Source of the DNA: Myxococcaceae bacterium JPH2
GTDB taxonomy: Bacteria > Myxococcota > Myxococcia > Myxococcales > Myxococcaceae
Length of the DNA: 64,000 bases
Assembly (NCBI GenBank): GCA_016458225.1
Contig: JAEMGR010000043.1
Span: 37,740-101,739 of the forward strand
Direction: 5' to 3'
A program made the translations under genes and the position numbers. The notes beneath the pieces were generated by a model that ran no database searches, was not told where the DNA came from, and worked only from the letters and a program-made list of their open reading frames with translations. Below, one piece after another: positions 27,902 to 36,115 of the stretch (position 1 is the stretch's first letter; the number at the start of each line of letters is the position of its first letter).

Positions 27902-29776
27902 TCAGAATTGGCCCGACATCCCCATCATGGCCCCACCCTCGGGGAGCAGCGAGATGGACATCCGAGGCACTTCGCGAGGTGCGCGGTCGGAGCGCCAGGC
28001 TTCGAGGACATGCTCGGCGGGTGACCGTTGCAGGAAGGCGTCCAGCAGGAAGCTCGTCCCAGCAATCATGAAGGCCGGCCCTGCCAGCCGATTGAGGGCG
28101 CGACCATAGTTCTCCGGCAACGGGGGCTTCGCGTCCTCCATCCACACCGTGAGGGCCGCACCTGTGGCGAGTACGAAGGCGCCCGTCAACTTGAGAGCAA
28201 ACCTGTTGCGCTCCTCGGTGACCGCGATGCTCCGGAGGCGCTCTTCGGTGCGCGCAACCACCAAGGCGTGGTCCTCCTGAGTCAAGAGCGCCCGCCGATA
28301 CTCCGCTTCCACCTCCTCCCCCTCCGTGCTGCTCAGCAACGACCACGTACCGGCCCCAAGGAGGAGCGCGCTTGCCCCCAGATAGCTCCAGCTCGCCGCC
28401 TTGTACCCGCCCGCCCTCAGGTTGAGCCCTCCCGCGAGAGCCATTGCCGCGCCACCCGTGAGCCGGAGCGCGCCTTCGACGTGTCTGCTCTGGCGCTGCT
28501 GTCGCCCCAGTTGCCCCAGAAGCAATCCCATGCGTTCACCGTCCTCGCGCGAGATGCCGTACACGGGGGTGGGGGTCGCCGCTTGTGCACTGCGGAAGTC
28601 ACCAAGCGCCCGGGGGCCAAACGGCTGAGCGAAGAGCATGCGCAGAGGGTCCGTGATTCCCCGCGCCTCCAGCACGCGCTCGACGGAGACGAGTGAGGAG
28701 AGGGTCCCCTGTTCCGCAGGCAACCCGAAGCGCTCGGAGCTCCCATCCGCGAGCACCCGCTCGACGCTCCCACCGCGAATGGCCTGGGGCAGGCGCAAGT
28801 GGACACGATGGCCCGCCTCGCTGTGGCTGTCTATCCAGCGCAGCCCCTCCGCATCCCGCACAACGAGCCGGACGGGCTCTGTCTCACCCACATCGAGCAC
28901 CGCGCCGTCCGCGCCCCCGGACTCCATCAGATGGACCTGGTTGTCGCCCGAGGGACCTCGGGCAAACACATGCGGGCGGAAGGCGGGATTCTTCACTTCG
29001 TGGCTGGCGGTCTCCACGAAGGCAGCCAGCTCTTCGTAGGAGACCGCCCCGTCCCCGTCCCCGTCCGCCGCGCCGAGCAACCCCGAGCGGACCGCATGAC
29101 TGAAGATTCCGGACTGGAGCTCCGACCACTCATACACCTCCGCCTCCGCGCTCGTGGAGAGCAGCACCCCGACATTCTGGAGCCTGCGCCCCATGGCCTC
29201 CGCGGAGTCCACGGGCGTGGCGTAGCGCCGGCCGCCGGGCTTGCGCGGGTTGAGCATGAAGAACGAGTTGCAACTGTCGAGGACCACGTGGGCCCGTTGA
29301 ACCGGAATCTTGGACAGCGCCTCCTCGAGCGCGTCGGACGTGAAGGCGCCATCGGCAAGCTCGAGGAAGCCCTTTCCTTGCTCGACATCCCCGTGACCGG
29401 CGAAGAGGAAGTACAGCTCACTCTCCCGTCCCTGGCGCGTGTTCTCTCGGACGCGCCGCGAGATATCCTCGAAGGCCTCCTGAAGCCGTGCGAGGGTGGG
29501 TGGCTCCGCCCGCTGCCGCACCTCCGGAAACAGCCGCGCGGTGTCCTTGTCGAGTTCCGTGAGCACGCGCACATATGCCCCCGGGGCGAGCACCCGAAAG
29601 ACGGTGTCGTACTTGGCAGCGTCATCGTCCGCGAACTGGAGCCGGGGGCGTCCGAGGGTGGCACTCGTGTTGTTGCCGACAATCAAGACGAAGCGCTCGC
29701 GCGTTTCGGCCAAACAGAGCATGGGGAGGAGGAGCAACGTGTACGTGAGCGACTTCATGGCCGTGGAGAGATTCAT
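27902..29776 (-). CDS. exported caspase-like (peptidase C14) protein with EF-hand and membrane segments
   Basis: A 624-residue protein. A signal peptide (MKSLTYTLLLLPMLCLAETR) is followed by a caspase-like p20 domain: a beta strand with VLIVGNN, catalytic His128 in LYFLFAGHGDVEQG and Cys169 in AHVVLDSCNSFF. An EF-hand-like loop, DGDGDGAVSYEE, lies at about 238-249. The C-terminal third contains three or four hydrophobic segments (GGAAMALAGGLNLRAGG, WSYLGASALLLGAGTW, KLTGAFVLATGAALTVW, GPAFMIAGTSFLLDAF). The start at 29776 overlaps the anti-sigma gene's stop (ATGA), giving a coupled operon; the second Met at 29755 is an alternative. The caspase domain would face the periplasm, which is unusual. 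Its natural substrate is unknown; the anti-sigma factor encoded next to it is the obvious candidate. Confidence 0.87.
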   Translation of the reverse strand: MNLSTAMKSLTYTLLLLPMLCLAETRERFVLIVGNNTSATLGRPRLQFADDDAAKYDTVFRVLAPGAYVRVLTELDKDTARLFPEVRQRAEPPTLARLQEAFEDISRRVRENTRQGRESELYFLFAGHGDVEQGKGFLELADGAFTSDALEEALSKIPVQRAHVVLDSCNSFFMLNPRKPGGRRYATPVDSAEAMGRRLQNVGVLLSTSAEAEVYEWSELQSGIFSHAVRSGLLGAADGDGDGAVSYEELAAFVETASHEVKNPAFRPHVFARGPSGDNQVHLMESGGADGAVLDVGETEPVRLVVRDAEGLRWIDSHSEAGHRVHLRLPQAIRGGSVERVLADGSSERFGLPAEQGTLSSLVSVERVLEARGITDPLRMLFAQPFGPRALGDFRSAQAATPTPVYGISREDGERMGLLLGQLGRQQRQSRHVEGALRLTGGAAMALAGGLNLRAGGYKAASWSYLGASALLLGAGTWSLLSSTEGEEVEAEYRRALLTQEDHALVVARTEERLRSIAVTEERNRFALKLTGAFVLATGAALTVWMEDAKPPLPENYGRALNRLAGPAFMIAGTSFLLDAFLQRSPAEHVLEAWRSDRAPREVPRMSISLLPEGGAMMGMSGQF

Positions 29777-30594
29777 GGCGCTTTCTCGAGCATCAACGTC
29801 CAGTGGGTGAGTGCGGCCTCCGGCCAACGCGCGCGGAGGAGTGGTTCCAGGTTCGGGCTCTTCTCGAGCGCCTCCACGTCGAGGACGCGGAGGGGCTCGG
29901 ACGTCACCAGCGCAAAGACTTGCAAGGGGCCCAACGCGGGCTGGTCGAGCAGCACCGCCTCCGGCATGGGGGGGTCGCGTACCGAGGGCGACAGCTCGAC
30001 AGATCGAGGGTCCTCCCCCGGCGTGAGGTACGCGGGGTAGAGCCAGTGAAGCTGGCCGGCTGCGTCACTGGCGAAGAGGAGGAGAAAAGCGGGCGTCTCG
30101 CCCAGGTTGCGGAAGCGCGCGAAGAGCGGGGTCGACGGCGAGAGGACCGCTCCGGGACGAAGCAGCACGGGTGGGCTGCCGGCGGAGAGCAGGTCCACTC
30201 CAACATACCGTTGGAGTGGCGCAACGAATTGCCCGCCACGCGCGGCGAACTGCGTTCGGAGGGGAGAGAACGCTTGCACCGCATATCCACACAAGACGCC
30301 TGTCACCGCCAGGCATGCCGTGGCGAGTCCTGCGCGCCAGCCCGGTGCCCACCAGGCCACGGGGTGGCGGAGGGGCTTGTCCTTGAGACGGGCCATGAGA
30401 GCTTGGACGTCGCGCTCATCCACGGGAGGCGGTGGCGCGCTCAGGCGGGCCACCAGCTGCTTCTGTGCGTTCAGCTCTCGGCGGCAGGATGCGCAGCAGG
30501 ACAGGTGTCCTTCGAGCCACCGGGAACGATGGAGGGTGCTCTCGCCATCCAGCCATTCCAGCAGCTCCATGGGGTCGGGACAGGGGGCGCTCAT
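29773..30594 (-). CDS. zinc-finger anti-sigma factor with extracytoplasmic domain
   Basis: Membrane anti-sigma factor of 273 residues. The N-terminal zinc-binding anti-sigma motif is HLSCCASCRREL (residues about 30-41, HxxxCxxC type). One membrane segment (AGLATACLAVTGVLCGYAV, about 88-106) separates it from an outer domain with FRNLGETPAFLLLFASDAAG followed by QLHWLYPAYLTPGE, which resembles DUF4384-type domains often found with caspases. It should hold the ECF sigma factor at the membrane until a signal acts on the outer part. It overlaps both neighbours by 4 bp, so sigma factor, anti-sigma factor and caspase are made as one coupled unit. Confidence 0.88.
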   Translation of the reverse strand: MSAPCPDPMELLEWLDGESTLHRSRWLEGHLSCCASCRRELNAQKQLVARLSAPPPPVDERDVQALMARLKDKPLRHPVAWWAPGWRAGLATACLAVTGVLCGYAVQAFSPLRTQFAARGGQFVAPLQRYVGVDLLSAGSPPVLLRPGAVLSPSTPLFARFRNLGETPAFLLLFASDAAGQLHWLYPAYLTPGEDPRSVELSPSVRDPPMPEAVLLDQPALGPLQVFALVTSEPLRVLDVEALEKSPNLEPLLRARWPEAALTHWTLMLEKAP

Positions 30595-31181
30595 TCGCCA
30601 TCCTCCTGGGTGTGCGCGCGCAGTTGGCGGATGCCGAGAAACACGCGCGAACGGACGGTGCTGACAGGCACATCGAGGATCCGAGCAATCTCGGGGTAGT
30701 CGAGCCCCTGGCTGAATCGCAGCAGCACGGCCTCCTTCAGCTTGGGAGACAGCTCATGCAGGGCCACCAGGGTGCGGCGGCGGCGCTCGACGTCGAGGAG
30801 GGTGTCGAGGGGGGAGTGGGCAGTGACGCCCTCCTCCTGTGTGAGGTGCCGCTTCCGGCGCACGCGGTCGCGATACTGATTGCGACAGAGGTTGCGCACC
30901 ACCGTGTAGAGATAGACGGAGAAGGGACGCGCTGGCCGGAACTCCCGGCGCGCATGCCAGACCTTGAGCAGGGCCTCTTGCGCGGTCTCCGCCCCCGCGG
31001 CGGCGTCGCCCAGATAGCGGGTCGCGAACTGCTGAACCTGCGCCAGGTGCCGCCGGACGAGCGCCGCGAAGGCGTCCTCTGCCCCCGCGCTGGCCAGGAG
31101 CATCAGCTCCGCGTCAGTGCGCTCCTCGACCGGCCTGTCTGGAGGCGGCACGACGAACATTCTCGGATTTCGCTCGGACAT
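30591..31181 (-). CDS. ECF sigma factor (sigma-70 family)
   Basis: RNA polymerase sigma factor of 196 residues of the extracytoplasmic-function type. Region 2 spans about residues 35-105 (FAALVRRHLAQVQQFATRYL to PFSVYLYTVVRNLCRNQYRD), and region 4 spans about 130-185 (LHELSPKLKEAVLLRFSQGL then DYPEIARILDVPVSTVRSRV). It heads a three-gene operon with its zinc-finger anti-sigma factor and an exported caspase, all joined by 4-bp overlaps. ECF genes commonly activate their own promoter, but I could not identify a convincing promoter upstream of 31181. Confidence 0.93.
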   Translation of the reverse strand: MSERNPRMFVVPPPDRPVEERTDAELMLLASAGAEDAFAALVRRHLAQVQQFATRYLGDAAAGAETAQEALLKVWHARREFRPARPFSVYLYTVVRNLCRNQYRDRVRRKRHLTQEEGVTAHSPLDTLLDVERRRRTLVALHELSPKLKEAVLLRFSQGLDYPEIARILDVPVSTVRSRVFLGIRQLRAHTQEDGE

Positions 31182-32295
31182 CGGCAGGAGAACACCGTAG
31201 AGCGAAGTCCGTTGAGTCCCTAGATGCAGATTTCTCCAAGAGGAAGAGGGGCCGCGCCACCGGAGCGCCGCAATCAGACCGCAGGTGTCTCACCGGGGCA
31301 GGTTGGGAGCAGACTCTGCCGCCCCGAAGCCCGGGCACTGAGTCACTCGTGCGTCGACCCATAGTCACCAGGGCGTCAAGGTGAGTCGGCGAGGCGCACA
31401 AGGGCGTCGTCAGCGCGGCCCATCTGCCGAGGCTACATCTTCTCTGACAAGGGGGGCACCATGCCACGCCGAGGCTGGGCTCCAATCTGGAGACGATCTT
31501 GAGAAGGCGCGGCGTTTCGATCGCGTGAGCCACGATCGGTGGAAGCAGGACGGCCGACGGGGCGATTGCGAGCGCGCGACGCTTGCCGGCCGTCAGAGTT
31601 GCGGAGGGATTGAATCAGGCCGCGTCGAGCTCTTGCTCCTGGTTCGAGCGGCGAGACTTGCCAGAAATCCGGACGAGCAATCCCTTGTGCACGAGAGGGC
31701 CGCGATGGCGGATGGATGCGACCTTCAAGAGGCATTCGCCCGGCGACCTCGGTTTCTTCCCGCTTGCTCATCTCGTCCACTCGTACAGCCCAGCGTGGCC
31801 CAAGCCTTCCCTGCCGCTAGTTTTCGGCCGCAACAGGAGGTCTCAACCGCAAGCCCATGCCAGGATCTTGAGCAGGCGCCGCGCTCGAGTGGTTCGAAGC
31901 TCCCCGCTCCTTGAAGGTCGCCTCCACGGTAGGCCGCCAAGCACTGGAGACTCGCGACGACCAGCAGAGCGAACGCGAGCGCATGGCAGGTGCGCATGGA
32001 GGATGACGCATGGGTTGACCGGATGGCCCGACAGGTTTTCGACAGTGGAGCCCTGCCGGTCCTCGGAGTGGACATGCCCCGACTCGTTGGGGTGCCAGCG
32101 TTGCCCACCTCGTTCCAGGCCGGACCGCAGACAGGGAGCCCTCTTGCACACCCTGTGTCGAAGACGACCGATGCCCACCTGCGTCAAGACAACTTTGTGT
32201 CGTGCACTCGCACCTTTTCTGCTCTCCGTCCTGGCACAGCGACTGAATACGGCCACGCCAGAGCCACGGTGGCTCGTGAAAGAGGTCGGCGAACG
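31182..32295. other. 1.1-kb degraded stretch without an intact gene
   Basis: No reading frame on either strand looks like a complete gene. The region holds one copy of a 51-bp repeat (31489-31539) shared with 51674-51724. On the minus strand, 31725-31997 could encode a signal-peptide-like start (MRTCHALAFALLVVASLQCL) followed by sequence without domain character, perhaps the stump of an exported-protein gene. Confidence 0.5.
31489..31539 (-). repeat. 51-bp dispersed repeat, copy 1
   Basis: Reads on the minus strand CCGATCGTGGCTCACGCGAT and continues CGAAACGCCGCGCCTTCTCA; about 45 of 51 positions match the plus strand at 51674-51724 by eye. In both copies one frame reads P-I-V-(A/T)-H-A-(I/L)-E-T-P-R, so it may be a coding remnant from a shared gene or element. 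Confidence 0.65.
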
Positions 32296-33234
32296 ATGTG
32301 GATGGGGATGAAGCGGCTTTGGAGTACCTCTGCCTTCATGGTCGTGCTGGGGGCGAGCAGCATCGCGAACGCACACGACCTGACATGCGAGAAGACAGTG
32401 AATGGCAAGACGGTGGAGGTCGCCAATACCTATCCGTTCACGGCCGAGTACAGTTTCAAGGTCAACAACGTCCACCCGACATTGCCGTCCATCCTCTTGA
32501 CGGCGACGGACGATGTGCTCTCGGGCGTGGGATTCACGTTCACGCCCGCGCCACCGGTCAGCATTCCCGTCGGCGGCTCGGTGACCTCGACGTTCACGTT
32601 GACGATCGGCAGCTTCGACGAGTGCGAGGCGTTCGCGGAGCTCGACGGCCTGGTCGACGCGAACATCGACAACACCTTCGAGGTGACGTTCGACCTGGGC
32701 TCTGCCATGTGCTCAGCGCGCCTGACCTGTGAGCCGCCCACGACGCCGCCGGGGCAGTGCACCGGAGCAACCCGGACGCTCGGCTTCTACAAGACGCACA
32801 TCACTACGCTCCAGCAGTGCCTGCTCATCGGGCCTATCGGGCTCGGAGCCATCGGGACCATCTCCACGCTACCCGAGGCGGAGGGGATTCTATGGGGCGA
32901 CCCAGCCGTCTACTCCACGGGGGGAAATCGCAGCCAACTAGACCGGCTCCGCTTTCTGCTCGCGCGGCAGACCTTGGTGGGTATCTGCAACCAGCGACTC
33001 TTCGGCGCGACTCCTACGCCGAGCACGCTCCTCACGGACGCCGTCGCCGCACTGAATGGCACGCAGTGTACGTCCGCCATCTCGCCCCTCATCGGCCAGG
33101 TGGATGCCTTCAACAACGGCTGTGACTCCGAGTCGTTGCCGCCGGACTTCGATCCCGGCCCGGCCACGCCTGGCGCCGCGCAAGCACTCGCGGACGACCC
33201 GACCTCGCCCTCTGGTGAGAGCTGCACGCCCTGA
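32296..33234 (+). CDS. secreted hypothetical protein
   Basis: Unrecognised exported protein of 312 residues. The N-terminus has a signal peptide (MKRLWSTSAFMVVLGASSIA) preceded by WMG if the ATG at 32296 is used; the ATG at 32308 is equally possible. The first half (to about residue 145) is beta-rich and contains Cys residues, resembling a small Ig-like domain. The second half contains CTGATRTLGFYKTHITTLQQ, a segment resembling the TLGFYKTH-type repeats of secreted myxobacterial proteins, and ends in a Pro/Gly-rich tail. It lies 53 bp upstream of a lipoprotein gene on the same strand. Confidence 0.65.
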   Translation: MWMGMKRLWSTSAFMVVLGASSIANAHDLTCEKTVNGKTVEVANTYPFTAEYSFKVNNVHPTLPSILLTATDDVLSGVGFTFTPAPPVSIPVGGSVTSTFTLTIGSFDECEAFAELDGLVDANIDNTFEVTFDLGSAMCSARLTCEPPTTPPGQCTGATRTLGFYKTHITTLQQCLLIGPIGLGAIGTISTLPEAEGILWGDPAVYSTGGNRSQLDRLRFLLARQTLVGICNQRLFGATPTPSTLLTDAVAALNGTQCTSAISPLIGQVDAFNNGCDSESLPPDFDPGPATPGAAQALADDPTSPSGESCTP

Positions 33235-33287
33235 GGCGAGCCCGCATCAATCCCACACCTCACTCGAAGAATTCGAGAAAGCAAACC

Positions 33288-33818
33288 ATGAACAAGCTCG
33301 TGTTGACGACATACATTGCAGCGGCGCTGACCCTCGCGGGTTGCGGCAGTGACCGACTCGCCACCCATCCGGATGGAAGCCCCGAGGAGACGGAAGTCAT
33401 TCCAGGCCAGCGCTTCGAACTGCGGCTCCGAGGCACCTCGACAGAAGGCTACGACAAGCTGGAGGTTCCCATCAGGGACATCAGCGTCACCGGAAACGGT
33501 AGTCCCATCCGGGTCCAGCTCGCCCAACACCAAGTGGACCTCGCCAACTCAGACCACGCGCCGCTGGTGGGCTACTTCTACGTGCCCGACGGCGTGGAGC
33601 GCGTCCGAGTGACGCTCCAACTTCAAGGCCTCGGTGAATACACCCAGGGGGAGAAGGTGGGCGCCATCGACGCGCGGGTCGCTCCGATACACTTCGATGC
33701 GCCCGTCCGTGAGCTCGCGCAGCGAGGCCGTGCCGTGGTGCAACTGGACGTGGCGCGCTCCCTTATTGTCAAGGGGGAGCATCGCCTCCTTCTGCCCAAT
33801 GGAGTCGTCAACTACTGA
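33288..33818 (+). CDS. lipoprotein of unknown function
   Basis: Exported 176-residue lipoprotein with lipobox LTLAGC (Cys at about residue 19). The mature part is a single beta-rich domain, with KLEVPIRDISVTGNGSPIRV and VGYFYVPDGVERVRVTLQLQ, of the kind seen in DUF4382-like proteins. It is probably co-transcribed with the secreted protein gene upstream. Function unknown. Confidence 0.65.
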   Translation: MNKLVLTTYIAAALTLAGCGSDRLATHPDGSPEETEVIPGQRFELRLRGTSTEGYDKLEVPIRDISVTGNGSPIRVQLAQHQVDLANSDHAPLVGYFYVPDGVERVRVTLQLQGLGEYTQGEKVGAIDARVAPIHFDAPVRELAQRGRAVVQLDVARSLIVKGEHRLLLPNGVVNY

Positions 33819-33842
33819 CCCTCGAATGACAGCGCCACAGCA

Positions 33843-33922
33843 CGATACCTCCCCCAATTCGGTCGCTGCGTCATGAGCGCGTCGAGGCCACACTGGGGAG
33901 CCCGTCACTTCGAGCGAGGCGC
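33843..33922 (+). repeat. unclassified dispersed repeat, copy R1
   Basis: Contains the core CGGTCGCTGCGTCATG followed by GCGTC(A/G)AGGCCA and an ending CGAGCGAGGCGCG. Shared with R2 (38812-38903), R3 (51243-51307) and R4 (53949-54041). It marks the boundary between intact genes and an 800-bp scarred stretch. Confidence 0.7.
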
Positions 33923-34081
33923 GCGCGTGGTCCTCGAGTTTCTGTGCGGCCGATGTGATGGTCGGCATGGTCGAGCATCCCGGCGAGGTCAAGTCCCGAA
34001 TCGGGTGTAGTTATTCGGGGCGGGAAGTTCCTTGGGGGCATCAGGCGGCGATGTCTGGGGTTGCTCCCGGGCGCGCCGCGC

Positions 34082-34250
34082 TCAAGAGACCGCCTCGAAA
34101 ACCTCCTCCTCCTGGGCAAAGTGGAGTTGGAGGATGGCGCCCAAGCCATAGAGAAGCCTCCGCAACTCGCGCCGCTCCAAGTCATTCGGCCCCTGTTCGC
34201 CCAGGTCCACCACCCGAAGGGATGTCTCGGGTGGCCGACTGTTCCCTTTC
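34082..34250 (-). pseudogene. hemerythrin-domain C-terminal fragment
   Basis: The minus strand carries an open stretch ending RRELRRLLYGLGAILQLHFA then QEEEVFEAVS and a stop. The LLYGLxAIxxLHFAQEEE pattern with its His and Glu ligands is that of hemerythrin-like metal-binding domains. Upstream the frame decays into sequence with no likeness, so only the tail of a former gene remains. Confidence 0.45.
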
Positions 34251-34645
34251 CAGGGAAGTCTGAGCCCACGACAGAGTGCGCACGGTCCGGGGCGGGCAGG
34301 CGGCCCGGCGCACGTCGTGCGCCCCTTTCACCCATGGCACGACGCCGGGGGGCGGTGCCCCGCTTCAAGGTGGAGCGGGAGGTATCCATACGCCTGAAAC
34401 CATTGCGCTCGGCGGACCTGACTGCGCGCAGGCGGCTGGAGCTGGGGGTGGGCCCGAGTCTCGGACCACCTGAACGCGCTGGCCGCCGAGGAAGAGGGAG
34501 GCCTGTGGGTGGGTGGCACGCACCAACCCGCTGAGCAACGCAACGTGAGAAGCGTCCGGTGGCAGACGCGGCACTCTCTCCCCAAAGGAGCAGGGAAGTC
34601 GCTTCCCGTACCCTGACGCGCCCCTCTTCCGTCCCCGAGTTCCCC
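34251..34645. other. degraded stretch upstream of the formate dehydrogenase genes
   Basis: No coding frame recognised. It includes a TCTCGGACCACCTGAA segment at about 34459 that resembles the inner part of the IS3-family end seen at 27422, possibly another very short scar. The promoter for the formate dehydrogenase operon should lie here, but no clear match is visible. Confidence 0.4.
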
Positions 34646-36115
34646 ATGAAGACCGGATTCGACGCGCCAGAACTCGAGTCTTTCTACCACCTCGGAAACG
34701 AGCCCCTCGCCGACCGTGCCTGCCGTGGCACGGCTTGCTTCGTGGCGCGCCAGCTCCGCCCCGAGCGCTGGCGGCAAGCAACCTCCGCCGATGCCCGCGT
34801 CTACTGTCTGGGTCAATGCTACGCATCGCCGTCCTCCACCGAAGACGGCACGCTGCCCGCGATGCGAGTCCATTCACCGAAAGCCATTGTACTCGAGCGC
34901 CTCGCTACCGGCGGCGCACGCGCGCTGGCCGACTACACTCGCCGGGGCGGCTACGAGGCGCTGTCGCGGGCACTGGACTCACCTCCGGAAGCGCTCATTT
35001 CCCAACTGGAGGTGTCTGGGCTGCGCGGCCGGGGAGGCGCGGGCTTCCCCACCGGACGCAAGCTGCGCACAGTGGCCGCATTCCCCGCGGAGGAGAAATT
35101 CGTGGTGGCCAACGCGGATGAGGGTGACTCAGGCGCCTACGTTGACCGCTTCCTTCTTGAAGACGATCCCCACGCGGTGCTGGAAGGGCTGCTGTTGGCG
35201 GCGTATGCGGTGGGTGCCCGCCGGGGCTTCATCTACGTGCGCAAGGAGTATCCGCGCGCCGCAAATATCTTGCGCGTTGCCCTGCACGAGGCGCAACGCG
35301 AGGGAATGCTGGGCTCGCATATCCTGGGCAAGGCCTTCTCCTGCGAGGTCGCGATGGAGGTGGGCCGAGGCAGCTACTTGTGCGGCGAGGAGACGGCACT
35401 CCTCAATGCGCTGGAGAACCGCCGCCCCTTCGTACGCGCGCGGCCACCGTACCCGGCACAGGTAGGCCTATTCGGCCAGCCCACGTTGGTGCAGAACGTG
35501 GAGACACTCGCCAACTTGCCGTGGATTGCACGCCATGGGGGCAGCGCGTATGCCGCGCTGGGGATTCCTGGCAGCCACGGGACGAAGGTGCTGTCACTCA
35601 ATTCGCTCTTCCACCACCCGGGGCTCTACGAGGTGGAGCTGGGCGTGCCGGTGCGCAGCGTGGTGGAGGAACTCGGGGGCGGACTGCGCACCGGGCCGCT
35701 CAAGGGCGTCCTCATCGGCGGGCCACTGGCGGGAGTCATTCCCCCACACCTGCTGGACACTCCGCTGGGTTTCGAAGAGCTCAAGGCCATCGGCGCGTCA
35801 GTCGGCCATGGCGGGGTGGTGGCCTTCGACGCTCGCACCTCCATCGCCGCGCTGGTGCACCACGTCTTCTCCTTTGGGGCTTACGAGTCCTGCGGAAAGT
35901 GCACGCCGTGCCGCCTGGGGGCGCACAAGGTGGAGGAGCTCTTCGCGCGCGTGCTGGAGGCGTGCCCTGTGCCTCGCGGCGAGGCGGGCGGGTGGGAGGA
36001 CATTCTGGAGGCACTGCGCCTTGCGAGCCTGTGCGGACACGGCATCGGCCTGGGAGAGTTCGCCGGAAGCGTGCTTCGCTACTATCGGGAAGAGGTGGAA
36101 GCGTGCTTCGCGTAA
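34646..36115 (+). CDS. NAD-dependent formate dehydrogenase, beta (NuoEF-like, FMN/NAD) subunit
   Basis: Diaphorase subunit of 489 residues that passes electrons from the formate dehydrogenase catalytic subunit to NAD+. An N-terminal thioredoxin-like [2Fe-2S] part has Cys26, Cys31, Cys54 and Cys58 (CRGTACFVARQ and VYCLGQC), as in NuoE. The NuoF-like body has the FMN/NADH loop GLRGRGGAGFPTGRKL at about 125-140 and VVANADEGDSGAY, and the [4Fe-4S] ligands Cys416, Cys419, Cys422 (ESCGKCTPCRLG) and Cys464 (ASLCGHGIG). The ATG at 34646 is chosen just ahead of the NuoE-like part. Its 3' end overlaps the catalytic subunit gene by 13 nt. No separate gamma subunit is present, its role apparently being taken by the fused N-terminal part. 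Confidence 0.88.
   Translation: MKTGFDAPELESFYHLGNEPLADRACRGTACFVARQLRPERWRQATSADARVYCLGQCYASPSSTEDGTLPAMRVHSPKAIVLERLATGGARALADYTRRGGYEALSRALDSPPEALISQLEVSGLRGRGGAGFPTGRKLRTVAAFPAEEKFVVANADEGDSGAYVDRFLLEDDPHAVLEGLLLAAYAVGARRGFIYVRKEYPRAANILRVALHEAQREGMLGSHILGKAFSCEVAMEVGRGSYLCGEETALLNALENRRPFVRARPPYPAQVGLFGQPTLVQNVETLANLPWIARHGGSAYAALGIPGSHGTKVLSLNSLFHHPGLYEVELGVPVRSVVEELGGGLRTGPLKGVLIGGPLAGVIPPHLLDTPLGFEELKAIGASVGHGGVVAFDARTSIAALVHHVFSFGAYESCGKCTPCRLGAHKVEELFARVLEACPVPRGEAGGWEDILEALRLASLCGHGIGLGEFAGSVLRYYREEVEACFA

Noticed and set aside
31725..31997. Minus-strand frame with a signal-peptide-like start.
   Set aside because: After 25 residues the sequence loses protein character and no ribosome site precedes it; at most it is a stump, noted under the gene-free stretch.
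35380..36102. N-terminal extension of the formate dehydrogenase alpha subunit by about 240 codons.
   Set aside because: The extension lies in another frame of the beta subunit gene, is Arg/Gly/Pro-rich, and the family begins exactly at the GTG at 36103.
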